Shown piece after piece: positions 1-7,729 of a DNA stretch of 38,502 nucleotides. The notes below the pieces were generated by a model. It was not told where the DNA came from, made no database searches, and saw only the letters and a list, made by a program, of their open reading frames with translations. The DNA comes from an uncultured Bacteroides sp. (GTDB lineage: Bacteria; Bacteroidota; Bacteroidia; Bacteroidales; Bacteroidaceae), in NCBI RefSeq assembly GCF_910586915.1, contig NZ_CAJULN010000024.1, positions 1-38,502 of the forward strand, written 5' to 3'. Position numbers and translations under genes: made by a program. Numbering within the stretch: the stretch's first letter is position 1; each line of letters starts with the position of its first letter.

Positions 1-1
1 G

Positions 2-226
2 TGCAAAGCGATGAAGCCCGTTTTGGAAGAGCTGAAATCGGTAGTAGGCGACAAAGCCCGGATTGTAAAGATAGACGTTGACCAACACGAAGAATTGGCA
101 ACCCGCTATCACATACAGGCAGTGCCTACTTTTATAGTGTTCAAAAACGGAGAGACGGTTTGGAGACATTCCGGCGTCATCCATAGCAGCGAACTGCAAA
201 AGGCTATCGAGAAGCATTATACATAG
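2..226 (+). CDS. Thioredoxin, C-terminal part (5' end outside window)
   Basis: The window opens inside this gene. The first readable codons give C-K-A-M-K-P, which fits the second cysteine and following lysine of a thioredoxin WCGPCK active site whose first cysteine lies outside. The remaining 74 residues carry the usual thioredoxin second half: a beta strand ending in KIDVDQ, the cis-proline loop AVPT, the strand FIVFKNG, and a final helix ending in a TAG stop at 224-226. Thioredoxins reduce protein disulfides in the cytoplasm; a periplasmic variant cannot be excluded because the N-terminus is missing. It converges with the rubrerythrin-perR operon and shares the hairpin terminator at 271-311. 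The location beside a peroxide-response operon suits a redox role. Family assignment is firm; the specific paralogue is unknown. Confidence 0.88.
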   Translation, partial: CKAMKPVLEELKSVVGDKARIVKIDVDQHEELATRYHIQAVPTFIVFKNGETVWRHSGVIHSSELQKAIEKHYT

Positions 227-270
227 GGTGTCTCTCTTGAAAGGAAAAAAAGATGATGCTATCATATACA

Positions 271-311
271 AATAGTGACGGTATCCCGTGAGGATACCGT
301 CACTATTTTTT
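271..311 (+). terminator. Intrinsic terminator, possibly bidirectional
   Basis: A perfect 16-bp inverted repeat (271-286 and 292-307) with a 5-nt loop CGTGA runs into six T on the plus strand (306-311). It lies 45 nt after the thioredoxin stop codon. In the minus direction the stem is followed only by TTTGTATG, so termination of the convergent rubrerythrin transcript would be weaker. Confidence 0.88.
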
Positions 312-339
312 ATATCCTTATGTCTGTTATAAGACTGGA

Positions 340-897
340 TTATTTATCACCGAAATAACGGTTGTACAGACCTTCGAAGCCTTTACCATGACGAGCTTCG
401 TCCTTGCACATTTCATGCACAGTGTCATGGATAGCATCCAAGTTCAACGCTTTGGCACGGGTTGCGATGCGTTTTTTGTCTTCGCAAGCACCTTGTTCGG
501 CGTCTTTACGTTTCTGCAAGTTTGTTTTGGTATCCCAAACACAGTCGCCCAACAGTTCTGCGAATTTAGCAGCGTGTTCAGCTTCTTCCCAAGCATAGCG
601 TTTGAAAGCCTCAGCTACTTCCGGATAACCTTCGCGGTCTGCCTGACGGCTCATAGCCAGGTACATACCCACTTCAGTACATTCGCCCATGAAGTGATTG
701 TTGAGGTCTTTAATCATTTCTTCGTCGCAGCCTTTTGCTACACCGATAACGTGCTCATCGGCAAAAGTCAATGCACCGCCTTCCGTTTCAACAACTTCTA
801 CGAACTTGCTGGCAGGAGCTTTACACAAAGGACATTTCTCGGGAGCTGCGTCACCTTCACATACGTAACCGCAAACTGTACATCTGAATTTTTTCAT
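340..897 (-). CDS. Reverse rubrerythrin (rubredoxin domain first), NADH peroxidase type
   Basis: A 185-residue non-haem iron protein. The rubredoxin domain comes first, with cysteine pairs C6/C9 and C22/C25 binding one iron. A ferritin-like four-helix domain follows, with the carboxylate and histidine motifs EEAEHA and KDEARH that hold a di-iron centre. Classical rubrerythrin has the opposite order, so this is the 'reverse' type, which in anaerobes reduces hydrogen peroxide (and in some cases oxygen) with electrons from NAD(P)H through partner proteins. No signal peptide is visible, so it is cytoplasmic. Its ATG lies 21 nt after the stop of the perR-like gene, so the two are very likely co-transcribed and peroxide controlled. 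Domain assignment is certain; the physiological electron donor is inferred. Confidence 0.93.
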   Translation of the reverse strand: MKKFRCTVCGYVCEGDAAPEKCPLCKAPASKFVEVVETEGGALTFADEHVIGVAKGCDEEMIKDLNNHFMGECTEVGMYLAMSRQADREGYPEVAEAFKRYAWEEAEHAAKFAELLGDCVWDTKTNLQKRKDAEQGACEDKKRIATRAKALNLDAIHDTVHEMCKDEARHGKGFEGLYNRYFGDK

Positions 898-918
898 TTT
901 CTTCTCTGTTTTAATTAA

Positions 919-1350
919 TTAGTCAATATTTGTTTCTATCTCTTTTCTTAAGCAATTCTTGCATATACCTTTATAATAATAATGAACTTCCGATATCTGA
1001 TGTCCGTCCATCTCCAGATTCTCCTCTTTTCTCATTGCTTCGCGATAGTGCAAATCGTAAATATGTCCGCAACATTTGCAAAGGAAATGAGGATGGATGG
1101 ATGTGTCCGCATCAAAATTGGTATTCTTTTCGTCAATCGTCAGCATTTGGGCCGCTCCTTGTTCCGAAAACAGTTTTAAAGTATTATAAACCGTAGTTCG
1201 CGAAAGTGTAGGCATCGAAGGAGACAGCGCCGTGTAAATATCATCAACGGAGGGATGGATGGGATTCTCCATCAGGTATTTCATGATGGCAATACGCTGC
1301 ATCGAAGGTTTTATATTATGCTCTAATAATCTTTCGTAGGGTTTTATCAT
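919..1350 (-). CDS. perR: Fur family regulator, PerR-like peroxide sensor
   Basis: A 143-residue Fur-family repressor: N-terminal winged helix (recognition helix around TLSRTTVYNTLKL) and C-terminal dimerization domain. Structural zinc ligands are the pairs C91/C94 and C130/C133. Candidate ligands for the regulatory Fe/Mn site are H32, D80 or D82, H86, H88 and D99, the arrangement in which PerR senses peroxide by oxidation of a metal-bound histidine. PerR rather than Fur or Zur is inferred from this pattern and from the rubrerythrin gene 21 nt downstream. The start is ATG at 1350; a strong promoter (1398-1428) and a palindrome in the leader (1367-1385) lie just upstream, suggesting autoregulation. 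The gene is divergent from nadE. Confidence 0.85.
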   Translation of the reverse strand: MIKPYERLLEHNIKPSMQRIAIMKYLMENPIHPSVDDIYTALSPSMPTLSRTTVYNTLKLFSEQGAAQMLTIDEKNTNFDADTSIHPHFLCKCCGHIYDLHYREAMRKEENLEMDGHQISEVHYYYKGICKNCLRKEIETNID

Positions 1351-1366
1351 AACCTTTGTTTTTCAA

Positions 1367-1385
1367 AATTGTATTTATTACAATT
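1367..1385. promoter_or_regulatory. Candidate PerR/Fur operator in the perR leader
   Basis: A perfect 7-5-7 palindrome, AATTGTA-TTTAT-TACAATT, lies between the perR transcription start (about 1393, inferred from the -7 box) and its start codon. An overlapping word at 1375-1389, TTATTACAATTATAA, resembles the PerR box known from Bacillus (TTATAAT-n-ATTATAA) at 13 of 15 positions when read on the minus strand. Position and symmetry suggest a self-repression site. Confidence 0.6.
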
Positions 1386-1397
1386 ATAAATCGAATG

Positions 1398-1428
1398 CAA
1401 ATATAGAAACTTCTTTTGAAGATACAAA
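1398..1428 (-). promoter_or_regulatory. Promoter of the perR-rubrerythrin operon
   Basis: On the minus strand TTTG (1428-1425), 19 nt, then TATATTTG (1405-1398) matches both elements of the Bacteroides consensus TTTG / TAnnTTTG exactly. Transcription should start near 1393, giving a leader of about 43 nt before the perR ATG. Confidence 0.82.
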
Positions 1429-1472
1429 CTAATTTATAAAAATATTGCCCTGAATATTCAAAACTATTTTCC

Positions 1473-1480
1473 TATTTTTG
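1473..1480 (+). promoter_or_regulatory. Promoter -7 box for nadE
   Basis: TATTTTTG matches the Bacteroides -7 consensus TAnnTTTG exactly and sits 27 nt before the nadE ATG. No good TTTG is found 19-21 nt upstream (the nearest TTG is at 1445-1447, 25 nt away), so only one element is convincing. Confidence 0.55.
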
Positions 1481-1507
1481 CATCATTATATATAAATAAG
1501 GTATAAG

Positions 1508-3433
1508 ATGAACTACGGATTCGTAAAAGTAGCAGCAGCCGTGCCTCGCATAAAAGTGGCCGACTGTAAATTCAATGCAGAAAGAATAGAAAGCCTGATT
1601 ACAACAGCCGAAGGAAAGGGAGTACAGATTATCGTCTTTCCGGAAATGAGTGTCACCGGATATACTTGCGGCGACTTATTCGGGCAACAGCTTTTGCTGG
1701 AAGAGGCAGAAATGGGATTAATGCAGATTCTGAACAATACGCGCCAGTTGGATATTATCTCCATTGTCGGTATGCCGGTGGTTGCCGATTCGACAGTTGT
1801 CAACGGAGCGGTAGTCATCCAAAAAGGAAAAGTATTGGGTGTTACTGCCAAAACGTATTTGCCCAACTATAAGGAGTTTTACGAACAGCGCTGGTTCACC
1901 TCTGCCCTGCAACTCACAACGGACCGTGTGCGCCTGTGCGGACAAATCGTTCCCATAGGGGCCAATCTGCTTTTCGAGACTTCGGATACCACTTTCGGAA
2001 TTGAAATCTGCGAAGACCTTTGGTCGACGATTCCTCCCAGTTCGTCGCTTGCACTGCAAGGGGCGGAAATCCTGTTTAATATGTCGGCAGACAATGAAGG
2101 CATCGGAAAGCACAATTATCTGCGTTCGCTCATCAACCAACAATCCGCGCGCTGCATCGCAGGCTATGTGTTTTCATCGTGTGGTTTCGGAGAGTCTACC
2201 ACCGATGTGGTCTTTGCCGGAAATGGATTGATTTACGAAAACGGCAGCCTGCTTGCACAAAGCGAGCGTTTCAGCTTGGAAGAGCAGCTTATTGTCAGCG
2301 AGATTGATGTGGAACGCATACGTGCGGAACGTAGAATCAACACGACTTTCGCAGCCAACCGGGCTAACTTGGGAGACAAGAAAGCGGTTTCCATCGCTAC
2401 GGAGTTTGTGAACAGCAAAGAGTTGGTTCTGACGCGAAGTTTCAATCCGCATCCTTTCGTTCCGCAGGGAAAGGAGTTGAACGAGCATTGCGAGGAGATT
2501 TTCTCCATTCAGGTGGCAGGACTGGCACAACGGCTTGTCCATACGAGAGCCAAGACTGCGGTAGTCGGTATCTCCGGCGGATTGGATTCAACGCTTGCCT
2601 TGCTTGTCTGCGTGAAGACTTTCGACAAATTGGGATTGTCAAGGAAAGGTATCCTCGGAATCACCATGCCGGGCTTCGGCACGACCGACCGGACGTATCA
2701 TAATGCCATCGACTTAATGAAGTCATTGGGTATATCTATCCGAGAAATTAGTATTAAGGAGGCCTGCATACAGCATTTCAAAGATATAGACCATGATATG
2801 AACGTGCACGACGTTACCTACGAGAATTCGCAGGCACGCGAGCGCACACAAATATTAATGGATGTGGCCAACCAGACTTGGGGAATGGTAGTAGGCACGG
2901 GCGATTTGTCGGAACTTGCTTTGGGATGGGCAACCTACAACGGCGACCATATGTCCATGTACGGTGTGAATGCAAGCATCCCCAAGACTCTCGTGAAATA
3001 CTTGGTGCAGTGGGTGGCAGAAAACGGTATGGACGAGGACTCTAAAACTACTTTACTCGACATCGTGGATACACCTATCAGCCCGGAGCTTATTCCTGCC
3101 GATGAGAACGGGGATATCCGGCAAAAGACGGAAGATTTGGTCGGTCCCTACGAGCTACATGACTTTTTCCTTTATTATTTCCTGCGGTTCGGCTTCCGCC
3201 CGTCGAAAATTTATTATTTAGCAAACATCGCGTTCAAAGGTTATTATGATGAAGAGACAATCAAGAAATGGTTATCGACCTTCTTCCGCCGCTTCTTCAA
3301 CCAACAGTTCAAACGCTCATGCCTGCCCGATGGCCCCAAAGTAGGAAGTATCTCTATCAGTCCGAGGGGAGACTGGAGAATGCCAAGTGATGCAAGTGCT
3401 GCGATGTGGCTTAAGGAAATAGAGAACTTATAG
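1508..3433 (+). CDS. nadE: Glutamine-dependent NAD+ synthetase
   Basis: A 641-residue two-domain enzyme making NAD+ from deamido-NAD+, ATP and ammonia released from glutamine; last step of NAD biosynthesis, cytoplasmic. The N-terminal nitrilase-type glutaminase domain carries the Glu-Lys-Cys triad as E46 (FPEMS), K115 (AKTYLPNYKE) and C168 (IEICEDLW). The C-terminal synthetase domain has the ATP pyrophosphatase loop SGGLDS near residues 354-359 and the later GTGDLSELALGW motif. The length fits glutamine-dependent NadE and excludes the short ammonia-only form. The ATG at 1508 follows a -7 box at 1473-1480. The GNAT gene begins 35 nt after the stop and is probably co-transcribed. Confidence 0.96.
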   Translation: MNYGFVKVAAAVPRIKVADCKFNAERIESLITTAEGKGVQIIVFPEMSVTGYTCGDLFGQQLLLEEAEMGLMQILNNTRQLDIISIVGMPVVADSTVVNGAVVIQKGKVLGVTAKTYLPNYKEFYEQRWFTSALQLTTDRVRLCGQIVPIGANLLFETSDTTFGIEICEDLWSTIPPSSSLALQGAEILFNMSADNEGIGKHNYLRSLINQQSARCIAGYVFSSCGFGESTTDVVFAGNGLIYENGSLLAQSERFSLEEQLIVSEIDVERIRAERRINTTFAANRANLGDKKAVSIATEFVNSKELVLTRSFNPHPFVPQGKELNEHCEEIFSIQVAGLAQRLVHTRAKTAVVGISGGLDSTLALLVCVKTFDKLGLSRKGILGITMPGFGTTDRTYHNAIDLMKSLGISIREISIKEACIQHFKDIDHDMNVHDVTYENSQARERTQILMDVANQTWGMVVGTGDLSELALGWATYNGDHMSMYGVNASIPKTLVKYLVQWVAENGMDEDSKTTLLDIVDTPISPELIPADENGDIRQKTEDLVGPYELHDFFLYYFLRFGFRPSKIYYLANIAFKGYYDEETIKKWLSTFFRRFFNQQFKRSCLPDGPKVGSISISPRGDWRMPSDASAAMWLKEIENL

Positions 3434-3468
3434 TTCTTCCTTTTTATAATAACATTGTAAGACACAGT

Positions 3469-3939
3469 ATGAATACAGATTTTACAATCAGAACCGCCCG
3501 ACAGTCGGATGCCTCCGAAATAAAAGAATTATTTCAGAACACCGTCCTTACCGTCAACAGGCAGAACTACTCGCAAGAAGAGGTCGAAGACTGGGCTTCG
3601 TGCGGAAAAGTTGCCCGGATAGAAGAAATGATAAAGACACATTACTTTATAGTTGCTGTCAATCAACAGATGCAAATTGCCGGTTTCTCTTCCATCACGC
3701 CGCAAGGTTATCTGCACTCCATGTTTGTACACAAGGATTTTCAAGGCAAAGGTGTGGCTACTGCTCTTCTGAGTGAAATAGAGCAATATGCAGACACGGC
3801 CGGAATCAAACGGATTACGTCTGAAGTCAGTTTGACAGCCCGTCCTTTTTTCGAGAAAAGGGGCTTCGTCGTGGAGAAAGAACAAAAAGCGAAAGCAAAC
3901 AAACTCTTCCTTACCAATTTCCAAATGGCGAAAGGGTGA
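3469..3939 (+). CDS. GNAT family N-acetyltransferase
   Basis: A 156-residue single-domain GNAT protein. The acetyl-CoA pyrophosphate-binding motif is visible as DFQGKGVATALL, a Q/RxxGxG/A version, preceded by the strand YLHSMFVHKDF and followed by the terminal ARPFFEKRGF motif. The overall arrangement resembles YafP-like acetyltransferases. The acceptor substrate cannot be read from the sequence. The gene follows nadE by 35 nt on the same strand, so it is probably the second gene of that transcript, but no functional link to NAD synthesis is evident. It converges with the his operon across a 300-nt gap filled with repeats. Confidence 0.88.
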   Translation: MNTDFTIRTARQSDASEIKELFQNTVLTVNRQNYSQEEVEDWASCGKVARIEEMIKTHYFIVAVNQQMQIAGFSSITPQGYLHSMFVHKDFQGKGVATALLSEIEQYADTAGIKRITSEVSLTARPFFEKRGFVVEKEQKAKANKLFLTNFQMAKG

Positions 3940-4020
3940 CAAATGTGTATATTTTAAATTTTATACGGGGAAAACAAAAATGTCATAAAGCTATGTGTCA
4001 ATCATTTAACCCTGAATGTA

Positions 4021-4086
4021 TAACTGCCCGGTTATACAAGTCTATTCGGACAGTTATACAAGTCCATTTACCCTATTGGACAAGTG
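4021..4086. repeat. Array A: three degenerate 22-bp tandem units
   Basis: Three units start at 4021, 4043 and 4065. The 12-bp core GTTATACAAGTC is identical in the first two and degenerate in the third (ATTGGACAAGTG); the word ACAAGT recurs at 4036, 4058 and 4080, exactly 22 bp apart. Between cores lie about 10 bp of unrelated sequence. Adjacent units agree at 16/22 and 12/22 positions. A small inverted repeat (GTATAAC 4018-4024, GTTATAC 4031-4037) overlaps the first unit. No coding potential; function unknown. Confidence 0.72.
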
Positions 4087-4130
4087 TAACGGAATAACAC
4101 AAGCGGTTGAATGGATTAATAGATAAGGAG

Positions 4131-4176
4131 AAAAATATCAATTCATGCGGTAGAGACAACTATTTCTACCGCATGA
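4131..4176 (-). terminator. Probable terminator of the his operon
   Basis: A perfect 12-bp inverted repeat (TCATGCGGTAGA 4143-4154, TCTACCGCATGA 4165-4176) with a 10-nt loop lies 63 nt beyond the hisB stop. Read on the minus strand it is followed by ATTGATATTTTT, so the T run (4135-4131) comes 7 nt after the stem, which makes it a weaker than usual intrinsic terminator. It may instead be part of the repeat-rich gap. Confidence 0.5.
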
Positions 4177-4239
4177 TTCAGTCCAATCATACAGACAATC
4201 GGATTGAATCAATCAGAAAGGTACTTTATGCAATGGGAA

Positions 4240-5364
4240 TCAAAGCACTCCCTTACTTGACGGCAGTTCGAAATGATAGATGTCTCTCCTGACCGCCATC
4301 TTCAAAGCACGTGCAAGCGCTTTGAAAACACCTTCTATCTTGTGATGCTCATTCTGCCCTTCCGCCTTGATATTCAGATTCATTTTGCCTGCATCGCTCA
4401 ACGACTTAAAGAAATGAAGAAACATTTCCGTAGGCATCTCCCCTATTTTCTCCCGTCTGAATTCAGCATCCCACACCAACCACGGGCGACCGCCGAAATC
4501 CAAGCAAACCTGGCAAAGACAATCATCCATCGGCAATGCATAGCCATACCGTTCGATACCCCTCTTGCTACCCAAAACCCGGTAAATGCACTCCCCTAAA
4601 GCAATGGCGGTATCCTCGATGGTGTGATGCTCGTCTACCTCTAAGTCGCCTTTCACACGAATCGTCAAATCCATACCCGAATGTTTGCCGATTTGTTCGA
4701 GCATATGGTCAAAGAAACCAAGCCCGGTGGCAATGTCACAAATACCGTGTCCGTCAAGGTTCAAGGAGATGTATATGTCAGTCTCCGTGGTGGTGCGGCG
4801 CACTTCCGCTTTTCGTTCACCCGCAAAAAGGAATTCGGCTATCCGGTCCCAATCAGTGGTTGCAAGGGCGCATACCTCTTCTAAACCTTTTGCTTTCAGA
4901 CTATCTGTTGAGTCGTGCAGGAAGATGGCACGACATCCCAAATTCTTGGCAAGTTCGACGTCGGTAGGACGGTCGCCGATTACGAAACTTCCGGCAAGGT
5001 CATAATCGGGACAGCCAATATACTTGGTCAACATACCGGTGCGCGGCTTACGTGTCGGTGCGTTATCTTCCGGAAAACTGCGGTCTATCAAAATATCATC
5101 AAAAACAATCCCCTCTCCCGCCAACGTCTTCAGCATCAGGTTATGGGCAGGCCAAAAGGTCTCTTCCGGAAAAGAAGAGGTGCCCAATCCGTCCTGATTG
5201 GTAACCATGACAAACTCAAAATCGAGTTTGCTGCGGATAAAGCCCAAATTGCGGAATACCTTCGGGTAGAATTCCAACTTTTCCAACGAATCAAGCTGAT
5301 AGTCGACAGGGGGTTCAATGACCAACGTACCGTCCCTGTCTATAAATAATACTTTCTTTTTCAT
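4240..5364 (-). CDS. hisB: Bifunctional histidinol-phosphatase / imidazoleglycerol-phosphate dehydratase
   Basis: A 374-residue fusion catalysing two steps of histidine synthesis. Residues 1 to about 165 form a HAD-superfamily histidinol-phosphate phosphatase with the nucleophile motif DRDGT (D9, D11). Residues from about 185 onward form the imidazoleglycerol-phosphate dehydratase, with the metal-binding motifs DEHHTIED and, near the C-terminus, NEHHKIEG. The enterobacterial HisB has the same fusion; many other bacteria encode the two activities separately. It starts 6 nt after the hisC stop and is the last gene of the hisGDCB string. Later pathway genes (hisH, hisA, hisF, hisI) are not present downstream in this window. 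Confidence 0.96.
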   Translation of the reverse strand: MKKKVLFIDRDGTLVIEPPVDYQLDSLEKLEFYPKVFRNLGFIRSKLDFEFVMVTNQDGLGTSSFPEETFWPAHNLMLKTLAGEGIVFDDILIDRSFPEDNAPTRKPRTGMLTKYIGCPDYDLAGSFVIGDRPTDVELAKNLGCRAIFLHDSTDSLKAKGLEEVCALATTDWDRIAEFLFAGERKAEVRRTTTETDIYISLNLDGHGICDIATGLGFFDHMLEQIGKHSGMDLTIRVKGDLEVDEHHTIEDTAIALGECIYRVLGSKRGIERYGYALPMDDCLCQVCLDFGGRPWLVWDAEFRREKIGEMPTEMFLHFFKSLSDAGKMNLNIKAEGQNEHHKIEGVFKALARALKMAVRRDIYHFELPSSKGVL

Positions 5365-5370
5365 ATTCCT

Positions 5371-6411
5371 TTACTCTTTGTATGCACTCAGTGCTGCCAA
5401 TAATGCATCGTTTTCCATCCGCGTACCTACCGTCACACGCAAGCAGTTACCGCAAAGAGATACCGAATGGCGGTTGCGGACAATGATGCCCTCGCCTACC
5501 AAATAATGATAGATTTTTACGGCTTCCGTCACTCTGACCAAGAAAAAGTTCGCGTCGGAGGGAAACAGCCGGAGTGTGCAGGGCAGCTTTGCGAACTCTT
5601 TTTCCAAATAGCGGCGCTCCTCTTTCAGTGTTTCCACCCATTGTTCTATCTGAGAATAGTTACGCAACATCGAGAGGGCTTGCTGTTGCGTCAGTTGATT
5701 GACATTGTAGGGATATTTGACTTTATTCAGCACAGCGATGATTTCTGCCGACGCAAACGCCATACCCAAACGGATGGCGGCACATCCCCATGCTTTGGAG
5801 AAGGTCTGTAATACAACCAAGTTGGGATATTTGTCCAACTCTTCGAGGAAAGAGGGCGCGGAGGAGAAGTCATTATACGCCTCATCCAACACAACCAATC
5901 CTTCAAACTTGCAGAGGAGTTTTTCTATTTCCGAACGGCGCAGGTCGTTTCCCGTCGGATTGTTGGGCGAGCAGAGGAAAATAAGTTTGGTATGTCCGTC
6001 GGCAGCCGCCAGCAGTTGGTCGGCCGAGAAACGGAAGTCGTCGTCCAACAGCACTTTCCGGTATTCCACATCGTTTACATCGGCACACACCTGATACATT
6101 CCGTAAGTAGGGTCGATAGCTACGACGTTGTCCGTAGCCGGTTCGCAGAAGGCGCGAAAAACCAGGTCAATCGCTTCGTCACTCCCGTTTCCCAAGAAAA
6201 TCTGTTCGGGGGAAATGTGCTTGATTTCCGACAACAACGTTTTCAGTTCGCACTGCATAGGGTCCGGATAGCGGTTGTAAGGTGCGTTGTACGGATTCTC
6301 GTTTGCGTCTAAAAAGACAGTGGCGGTAACGCCTTTATATTCATCGCGAGCCGAAGAGTAGGGTTTCAATCTCCATATGTTCGGGCGGGTGAGTTCTTGC
6401 AGTGTTTTCAT
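5371..6411 (-). CDS. hisC: Histidinol-phosphate aminotransferase
   Basis: A 346-residue fold-type I PLP aminotransferase that makes histidinol phosphate from imidazole-acetol phosphate and glutamate. The PLP lysine lies in TFSKAWGCAAIRLG, and the upstream strand LVVLDEAYNDF supplies the conserved aspartate and tyrosine that hold the cofactor. The C-terminal substrate loop VRNRHSVSLCGNCLRVTVGT is typical of HisC. The frame extends two codons upstream to a TTG at 6417, but the ATG at 6411 (MKTLQEL) is preferred. It lies 25 nt after hisD and 6 nt before hisB, within one operon. Confidence 0.95.
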   Translation of the reverse strand: MKTLQELTRPNIWRLKPYSSARDEYKGVTATVFLDANENPYNAPYNRYPDPMQCELKTLLSEIKHISPEQIFLGNGSDEAIDLVFRAFCEPATDNVVAIDPTYGMYQVCADVNDVEYRKVLLDDDFRFSADQLLAAADGHTKLIFLCSPNNPTGNDLRRSEIEKLLCKFEGLVVLDEAYNDFSSAPSFLEELDKYPNLVVLQTFSKAWGCAAIRLGMAFASAEIIAVLNKVKYPYNVNQLTQQQALSMLRNYSQIEQWVETLKEERRYLEKEFAKLPCTLRLFPSDANFFLVRVTEAVKIYHYLVGEGIIVRNRHSVSLCGNCLRVTVGTRMENDALLAALSAYKE

Positions 6412-6436
6412 CAGCAATACTTTTTTAGAGGTTCAG

Positions 6437-7726
6437 TCATTGTTCATTGATAGCTTTGAGACGGATAGTAACCGCATTCTTGTGCGCATCCAAGTGTTCA
6501 TTGGCCGCCATCTCCTCGATAGCTGGACCGATTGACTTTATTCCTTCCGGAAGTATTTCCTGAAAGGTAATCTTGCGGATGAAGCTGTCGAGGCTGACGC
6601 CGCTATATGCTTTCGCATATCCGTTGGTGGGCAGGGTATGGTTCGTACCGGAAGCGTAGTCGCCCGCACTTTCGGGAGTCAAAGAACCTAAGAACACAGA
6701 ACCGGCATTGGTGACACGCTCCGCTACTTCCAGATAGTTTTCGGTTTCTATAATCAGGTGTTCGGGCGCATAGGCGTTGGTAAGTTCCAGGGCTTCCTTC
6801 ATATCTCTGACCAAAATCAGTTTGCTGTTCTCCAATGACTTGGCGGCAATCTCACGGCGAGGAAGTTCTCGCAGTTGGCGTTCTACTTCGGTCTTGACTT
6901 CCGCTTGCAGTTTCCCGGAAGTTGTAATCAGCATAGCCTGGCTATCTGCTCCGTGTTCTGCCTGCGATAACAAGTCCGCAGCGACGAAAGCGGGATTTGC
7001 CGATGCATCGGCAAGCACTTCCACTTCCGACGGGCCGGCAGGCATATCGATGGCTACATCACGCAAGCCGACCAACTGCTTGGCGGCTGTCACATACTGG
7101 TTTCCCGGGCCGAAAATCTTATAGACCTTAGTGACGCTCTCCGTTCCGTAAGCCATCGCAGCAATGGCCTGCACGCCGCCTGCCTTGAAAATTTTGCCCA
7201 CTCCCGCCAACTGTGCCGCAAAGAGGATGGCAGGATGGATGTTTCCCTCTTTATCGGGAGGCGTACACAGCACGATTTCTTTGCATCCCGCTATTTTTGC
7301 GGGAACAGCTAACATCAGTACGGTTGAGAAAAGCGGGGCTGTGCCACCCGGAATGTAAAGTCCTACTTTCTCAATGCCCACTGCCTTTTGCCAGCAGGTT
7401 ACGCCGTTCATCGTTTCTACCTTCTTTCCGACAAAACGTTGGGAATCGTGGAAGGTTTCGATGTTCTGTTTGGCCAAAGAGATGGCAGTTTTCAGCGAGT
7501 CGCTCACCTGCGATTCGGCTGCCTGTATCTCTTCGGGAGTGACGGCAAGCGACGACAGAGCTACTCCGTCAAAGACCTCTTCGTATTCGATTACAGCTTT
7601 ATCGCCTTCCGCCTTTACCTTATTTATAATGGTATGAACCGTATCGAACAGACTTTCCGTATTCAGTGCCGGACGCTTCAGGAGTTCCGTCCACTGCTCT
7701 TTCGAAGGATATTTAATCAGTTGCAT
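6437..7726 (-). CDS. hisD: Histidinol dehydrogenase
   Basis: A 429-residue zinc enzyme oxidizing L-histidinol to histidine in two NAD+-dependent steps, the end of the pathway. The family signature is visible in the middle of the protein (FGPGNQYVTAAKQLV and the following IDMPAGPSEVEVLAD), and the C-terminal part carries the GTNHTLPT and EHLDAHKNAV regions that hold metal and substrate ligands. Length is normal. The ATG at 7726 is 3 nt from the hisG stop, so translation is probably coupled. Cytoplasmic. Confidence 0.96.
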   Translation of the reverse strand: MQLIKYPSKEQWTELLKRPALNTESLFDTVHTIINKVKAEGDKAVIEYEEVFDGVALSSLAVTPEEIQAAESQVSDSLKTAISLAKQNIETFHDSQRFVGKKVETMNGVTCWQKAVGIEKVGLYIPGGTAPLFSTVLMLAVPAKIAGCKEIVLCTPPDKEGNIHPAILFAAQLAGVGKIFKAGGVQAIAAMAYGTESVTKVYKIFGPGNQYVTAAKQLVGLRDVAIDMPAGPSEVEVLADASANPAFVAADLLSQAEHGADSQAMLITTSGKLQAEVKTEVERQLRELPRREIAAKSLENSKLILVRDMKEALELTNAYAPEHLIIETENYLEVAERVTNAGSVFLGSLTPESAGDYASGTNHTLPTNGYAKAYSGVSLDSFIRKITFQEILPEGIKSIGPAIEEMAANEHLDAHKNAVTIRLKAINEQ

Positions 7727-7729
7727 AGG

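Noticed and set aside
4107..4292. 61-codon plus-strand frame between the GNAT gene and hisB
   Set aside because: It starts with TTG, runs through a 12-bp hairpin and overlaps the hisB 3' end; no homology is recognised.
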